A stretch of 64,000 nucleotides of DNA, from contig JBAJFG010000637.1 in the NCBI GenBank assembly GCA_037903475.1, positions 248,001-312,000 of the forward strand, in the 5' to 3' direction. Below, one piece after another: positions 60,601-64,000 of the stretch. Source of the DNA: Ancylostoma caninum (Eukaryota; Nematoda; Chromadorea; Rhabditida; Ancylostomatidae). The position numbers and the translations under genes are program-made. The notes beneath the pieces are model-generated. The model saw only the letters and a program-made list of their open reading frames with translations, searched no databases and was not told where the DNA came from. How positions within the stretch are numbered: the stretch's first letter is position 1; every line of letters begins with the position of its first letter.

Positions 60601-63139
60601 TTCTTTTCTCATTAGGTGATGCGCCCATTCTTTACTTGTCTGGACTGTGGTTTTCGTACTTGAGAAGCACGGAGGGTGTGATCAGTTTCAGTTTTCTGTC
60701 ATCGTTTTTGCCAAAATCGTCTTCAGCTGAAATTGCACAGGGATTATGAAAATCAGTTACTTTCTCAACGAAGCGCTAGTTGTATGGTGAAAATCTCTAG
60801 CGAAGGCTTTTTTGAGGTAGTTAGGAATTTGATCGTCGGACAAAAATTTGTAACTGAAAAAATGAAGAAGTAAAGAAGATAAAATAAGCGCACGAGATAG
60901 TAAAAAAAGGCAAGTGCTCATTTATTCAACATGAGAGCGGAAAAGTAGCGAAGATGGTGTAGAAGTGAGTGGTTCGCATCCAAAATGTTATCCCTGCCCA
61001 CCACGCTTCTTTAGAAGTGAGGTTTTGTTCTAGGTTTCCTCATGGCTTTTCTAGATTTTTTCTGGAACTGTGCTATACTAGCACCGAAAACTAGGTGAGA
61101 ACATAGGGCAAAAGTTTTCACTAATTTTATCTCCAGGGTGGATTAAATAAATTGAGGATCGGAGATGTAGCGTCAGAAATCTGTCTTCTACTTCAGTTAG
61201 ACAAAACATTGCTCATGTTGAAGATGGAGTTTTCAGATGCAGGGGAGTCTTCGTCATCCATAAGGTTTGACAGCAAAGGGAAAGTCAAGTGTTTTTCTGG
61301 GGGGATGGGGTGTAGGATATTATTAAAATTGCGTGTAGTTTTGGCCTAGCCACGTGCAAGTAGGTGTAACATCTAGGAATTACACCAGTATTGCCCGAGA
61401 TCGTAATGAGGGTCGCCTGTTCTTGCTTCTTCATTCAGTAGTTACTTTGATACTTCAATGCTCTTATCTTATCCTTACATGGTTGTGTCTAGGTTTTTTG
61501 AAAGACTATCTGCCTGCACGACAATCTTGTGGTAGAATGGTAGACTTCGATTTCCACGCCTCACTCTAATAACAATACGGCCTTGGATACTGACTTCTTA
61601 TGGCAGCGCTGACAGTGATTGTCCCTCAGTGAAATTGAACTGACAAGGCTATGTCTAGGTTGTTGGCTGCGTTGTTGAGTTGTTCGAGAAAAAAGAACTC
61701 GAAGCAGCCATACAGCTTTAGGCGTCGGCGTAGCCTTGGTGAAAAGTGTAGTGGGTTCATTTACGCAGCGTGACGTTTGCTGTGCTAATGGGTCACATCT
61801 GGCGTTTTTCATCAAATTAGGCGTATCACAGCTTGTTTTGTCAAGAGAACGTGTGAATGTGACTGCTGTTTTATTGAGCTTTCACTTGCGTGAAGTTATG
61901 CTGAGTATTCCCTAAATCTATCTGCAGGAGAGGCAGATTGAAAACTGTTCAGACTTCGCAGCTTTCTGAAAAGGTATTTGTATTCCAGATAGGAGTGCGA
62001 TTAATTATCCAGCTATGAATTGTCTTTTTTTCTGATTTTACCTATTTCCGTTTGCGTTTTAAAATTCCATTTATCCCGAAATTTCTTTATTACGTGGACG
62101 AGGACTTGGATGCGTCATTGAGACCACCCATGATAAGCCCGTGCTCAAATTTACCTTTCACCGAGCAGCTGTCGACAGTTTTCCCACAAGTGTCAAAATC
62201 CAGCTACTACTCACATGTAGTCATGCTCATGGGTATGGGATTACCCAGCTTTCCAGTGATTCATCTGGGTCCATTGTTACTTTAGAAGCGGAAATCAAGA
62301 ATTTTCTTGTAGAACTCATGATGTAGTGGTAACAACAGATATCAGTATTGGGTTTTTAATTCATTGATGTCTTCAATATTTAATTGGTTTGTGACATATG
62401 TGTAAGATGTCAGGAAGGGAGGTGGTATAAGTGATGGAAGTGGAAAAGGTAGGGTTTCCACACCTATTCAACGCGGTGGTACCATTAAATCGCGGCTAAC
62501 GGCTATCTAGGCTCTGACGAAGGCGACGACGCCGAAACGTTAGCCGGAATAAAGACTGTGAAAATCTTGGTTTACTGCTCAAGTTACTCGACAGAACCAC
62601 TGGGGTTTCCATTACAAAGGTGAATGGATATGTTAATTCCAAAAATGGAGATAATGTAAGGGTGCTTTTTTTCAAATTAATAACTTCAAGCTATAGTAAG
62701 AATGAGCTTGTATGGCTCTAACTGGCATTGATTCATACGAACACGTTGCGGTGAACGTGATTTTTATGGATCTTCAGGATGTGTTTATCTAAAGTTATTT
62801 TGAAGAACATTATTTCAGGAGATGGACGAGCTTCATGGCAGGTGCCTCGACAGCGCTCTACGTGTATCTATATTCCGTCTATTACTTCTTCTTCAAGACA
62901 AAGTAAGTTTATCTACGTTCTCTCTGCAGATATTTGGATTTTTCTGACTTTTTTTGCGAAGCATCCAGATATTTATTTTTATTTTTCATTGCAGGATGTA
63001 CGGCCTGTTCCAAACAGTGTTCTATTTCGGCTACATGGGCATCTTCTCTGCAGCGCTTGGTCTCATGACCGGAACGATTGGATACGTAGGCACGGCGAAA
63101 TTTGTGCGAAAAATATATTCGACTGTGAAGATTGATTAG
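51627..63139 (+). CDS. tm9sf3: Transmembrane 9 superfamily member 3 (TM9SF3)
   Basis: TM9 (nonaspanin) proteins are Golgi/endosomal nine-pass membrane proteins involved in membrane protein sorting. Fifteen exons: 51627-51740, 53579-53735, 53797-53919, 54089-54180, 54259-54333, 54421-54498, 54594-54725, 56104-56270, 56362-56509, 56577-56654, 57858-57958, 58020-58127, 58297-58443, 62819-62902 and 62995-63139. They total 1749 nt (582 aa; human protein about 589). Residues 1-19 are a signal peptide ([16 protein letters not shown]). The lumenal domain has the family blocks [45 protein letters not shown] and [12 protein letters not shown]. The first membrane span follows [12 protein letters not shown]; eight more fall in exons 8-15, with [15 protein letters not shown] and [13 protein letters not shown] conserved. 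The C-terminus KIYSTVKID carries the KxD-type retention signal of the family. The intron after exon 4 appears to use a GC donor. The 4.4-kb intron before exon 14 holds transposon remains. Confidence 0.96.
51741..53578. other. First intron of TM9SF3
   Basis: About 1.84 kb without coding exons. Two open stretches (51875-52210 plus, 52799-52584 minus) have no motifs and do not fit the exon chain. Around 53160-53205 is a diverged copy of the tandem unit found at 57534-57682 (gtgcgattggttatcacatagacta). Confidence 0.45.
54726..56103. other. Seventh intron of TM9SF3
   Basis: About 1.38 kb, A/T-rich. Around 55170-55225 two copies of aaaaaaagaaatgatca occur. The open stretches 55582-55917 (minus) and 55610-55819 (plus) overlap on opposite strands and show no motif. 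Confidence 0.45.
57534..57682. repeat. Short tandem duplication in a TM9SF3 intron
   Basis: A unit starting gatgacctaacgaa(c/t)caacg and ending ttatagactacgtagtgc occurs twice (57534-57593, 57625-57683), with a partial copy between them. A single diverged copy lies at about 53160 in the first intron. No coding sense. Confidence 0.8.
59269..60127. mobile_element. Tc1-like transposon remnant in a TM9SF3 intron
   Basis: The left end after a TA reads cagtagcggtcaataaaa (59269) and the right end reads tgtgtttttgaccgctactg (60108-60127), inverted copies that continue with gatcag. The spacing is 859 bases. The right side is followed by GAG, not TA, so the flank is damaged. Interior open stretches (such as 59671-59354 minus) carry no convincing transposase motif, so it is either non-autonomous or strongly decayed. 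Confidence 0.55.
60128..62460. other. Remainder of the large TM9SF3 intron
   Basis: No exon of TM9SF3 is missing here, since exon 13 joins exon 14 in phase. The open stretches at 61152-61569 (plus), 61561-61815 (minus) and 62052-62326 (plus) have no family features. Probably intronic repeats of unknown type. Confidence 0.4.
62493..62552 (+). ncRNA. Hammerhead-ribozyme-like motif (Penelope-type terminus)
   Basis: Exact CUGANGA box (CTGACGA, 62514-62520), a stem II of GGCG/CGCC (62522-62525 with 62530-62533) closing an ACGA loop, then GAAA (62534-62537). The flanks CGGCTAACG (62493-62501) and CGTTAGCCG (62538-62546) pair perfectly over nine bases, as stem III would. The NUH cleavage triplet is not directly after stem III (GC intervenes before TATC) and stem I is poor, so self-cleavage is uncertain. 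The following ggaataaa matches the phrase at the Penelope ends at 28.6 kb. Confidence 0.45.
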
Positions 63140-63475
63140 GGTGTTGTACTTTAATGTATCTTCGCTGTTTTGCGTGTGTTTTTCCGTCATTTGGTATTTT
63201 GGTAGAGTGCATGTGTCTCATCCGCTTTCCCCTTTCTTTTCTTTTTTGATTTTTGTTCTCTTCATTTTTTTTGCTTGTATTGTACCGCCTGTTTTGCGTA
63301 TGTCTGTTATTTATGTCTTCTCTGTTTTGTCTCCCTCGTCATGCAATTCTTGAGCGGTTCTGTTTTAGCGTTGCTGCGAGTCGCAACCCGAAATGTGATA
63401 TAAATTACTAATAACGTGTTAGTCTCGACACTACGTATATAACTCTATTTGGTGTATGGACGAGTTTGTTTAGTC

Positions 63476-63481
63476 AATAAA
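63476..63481 (+). terminator. Poly(A) signal of TM9SF3
   Basis: AATAAA about 335 bases after the TM9SF3 stop, on the coding strand, following a T-rich 3' UTR. It is the first canonical hexamer downstream. Confidence 0.55.
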
Positions 63482-64000
63482 TTGTTTATATCATATTTAC
63501 TTCAACCTGTGCATACAATGTACGAAATTATGCCTCGGAAGGTCTGTGCGCTGATTATTATTCAAGGATATGTTTCAGGGTGAGAAACAAAAAACAAGAA
63601 TGCAGTGTGCAGTTGATAGAATACAGATCACAGGGCGCGAAAACCTTAGCGACCACAAGTAGCTAACAACGACGACGATACTAAGGCGTGTGATGTGCTC
63701 GAAATCGCGCTAATTTCACGCTCATCCCCAGAGCAAATGCTTTTTTTGCAGAGCACAGATGGCAGAGTAGACAGCAGGTGTCTACGTCTCTGCCCGCGTG
63801 CGTCTGCGCGGCGGCATTCGTAATGGGAGCGAGCGCATGCGCGATGCGACAAGTGAGATTGCTAGGCGACCTCACGCGTTACGAAAAAAAGCTCAACTTA
63901 TTTACAAGACTTAATTACGAGAGAATAACATCGCCATATTCCAGAAAACAAAATGAACAACCAACAAATGAAATGAAGAAAGTAATACTGCCGAACGTAG
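63482..64000. other. Intergenic right end
   Basis: No gene recognised. Two overlapping minus-strand open stretches (63646-63875) are Arg/His/Cys-rich translations of a locally GC-rich segment and show no motif; they could equally be the promoter area of a gene beyond the window. Confidence 0.35.

Noticed and set aside
1..64000. CRISPR arrays, bacterial operons or a lateral-transfer island
   Set aside because: No regularly spaced repeats of that kind; all recognised genes are intron-containing animal genes or eukaryotic transposons.

Overview
The window is eukaryotic, and everything in it points to a parasitic nematode, most likely a strongylid (hookworm-type) worm. Genes are split into many short exons with GT-AG introns and (T)TTCAG-type acceptors. 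Candidate spliced-leader acceptors sit a few bases upstream of start codons. Protein-level matches are to nematode/animal families, and introns and intergenic DNA are full of foldback, Tc1/mariner, Penelope-like and satellite-like repeats. The taxon is inference: no rRNA or mitochondrial marker is present.

Six protein-coding loci can be reconstructed exon by exon. In order they are: the 3' part of ric-3 (+, 525-3601), an acetylcholine-receptor chaperone; an intron-containing Tnp2/DUF4218-type transposase-derived gene (-, 12741-9168); UTP6 (-, 19685-14431, 15 exons, 670 aa), an SSU-processome HAT-repeat protein; a 477-aa proline/methionine/glycine-rich protein (-, 30214-23617, 12 exons) whose second/third exon junction encodes a segment resembling the HD1 motif of BCL9/Legless Wnt co-activators; a mitochondrial-type glutamyl-tRNA(Gln) amidotransferase subunit A, GatA/QRSL1 (-, 40038-35265, 11 exons, 452 aa); and TM9SF3 (+, 51627-63139, 15 exons, 582 aa), a nine-spanning membrane protein. 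For UTP6, the BCL9-like gene, GatA and TM9SF3 the summed exon length is a multiple of three with every splice phase matching, which supports the models strongly.

Mobile DNA fills the rest. A head-to-head palindromic Penelope-like retroelement (RT fragment plus GIY-YIG endonuclease, 26095-28680) sits in a 4.2-kb intron of the BCL9-like gene and is flanked by a 12-bp duplication. A mariner fossil occupies a GatA intron, and a Tc1-like element and a Penelope-type terminus lie in the 4.4-kb intron of TM9SF3. The 40.1-51.2 kb interval holds no convincing host gene; it is a graveyard of foldback elements, including one made of palindromic GTCGAC subrepeats, and a LINE reverse-transcriptase remnant. 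Two distant blocks (4.36-5.08 and 8.75-9.12 kb) share a tandem satellite-like unit.

The host genes show no operon-like functional coupling. UTP6 (ribosome biogenesis), GatA (mitochondrial translation), ric-3 (receptor folding) and TM9SF3 (Golgi/endosome sorting) are housekeeping or neuronal genes. The most unusual items are the Penelope palindrome with its hammerhead-like motif recurring elsewhere in the window, the intact multi-exon Tnp2-like gene, and the BCL9-like protein.
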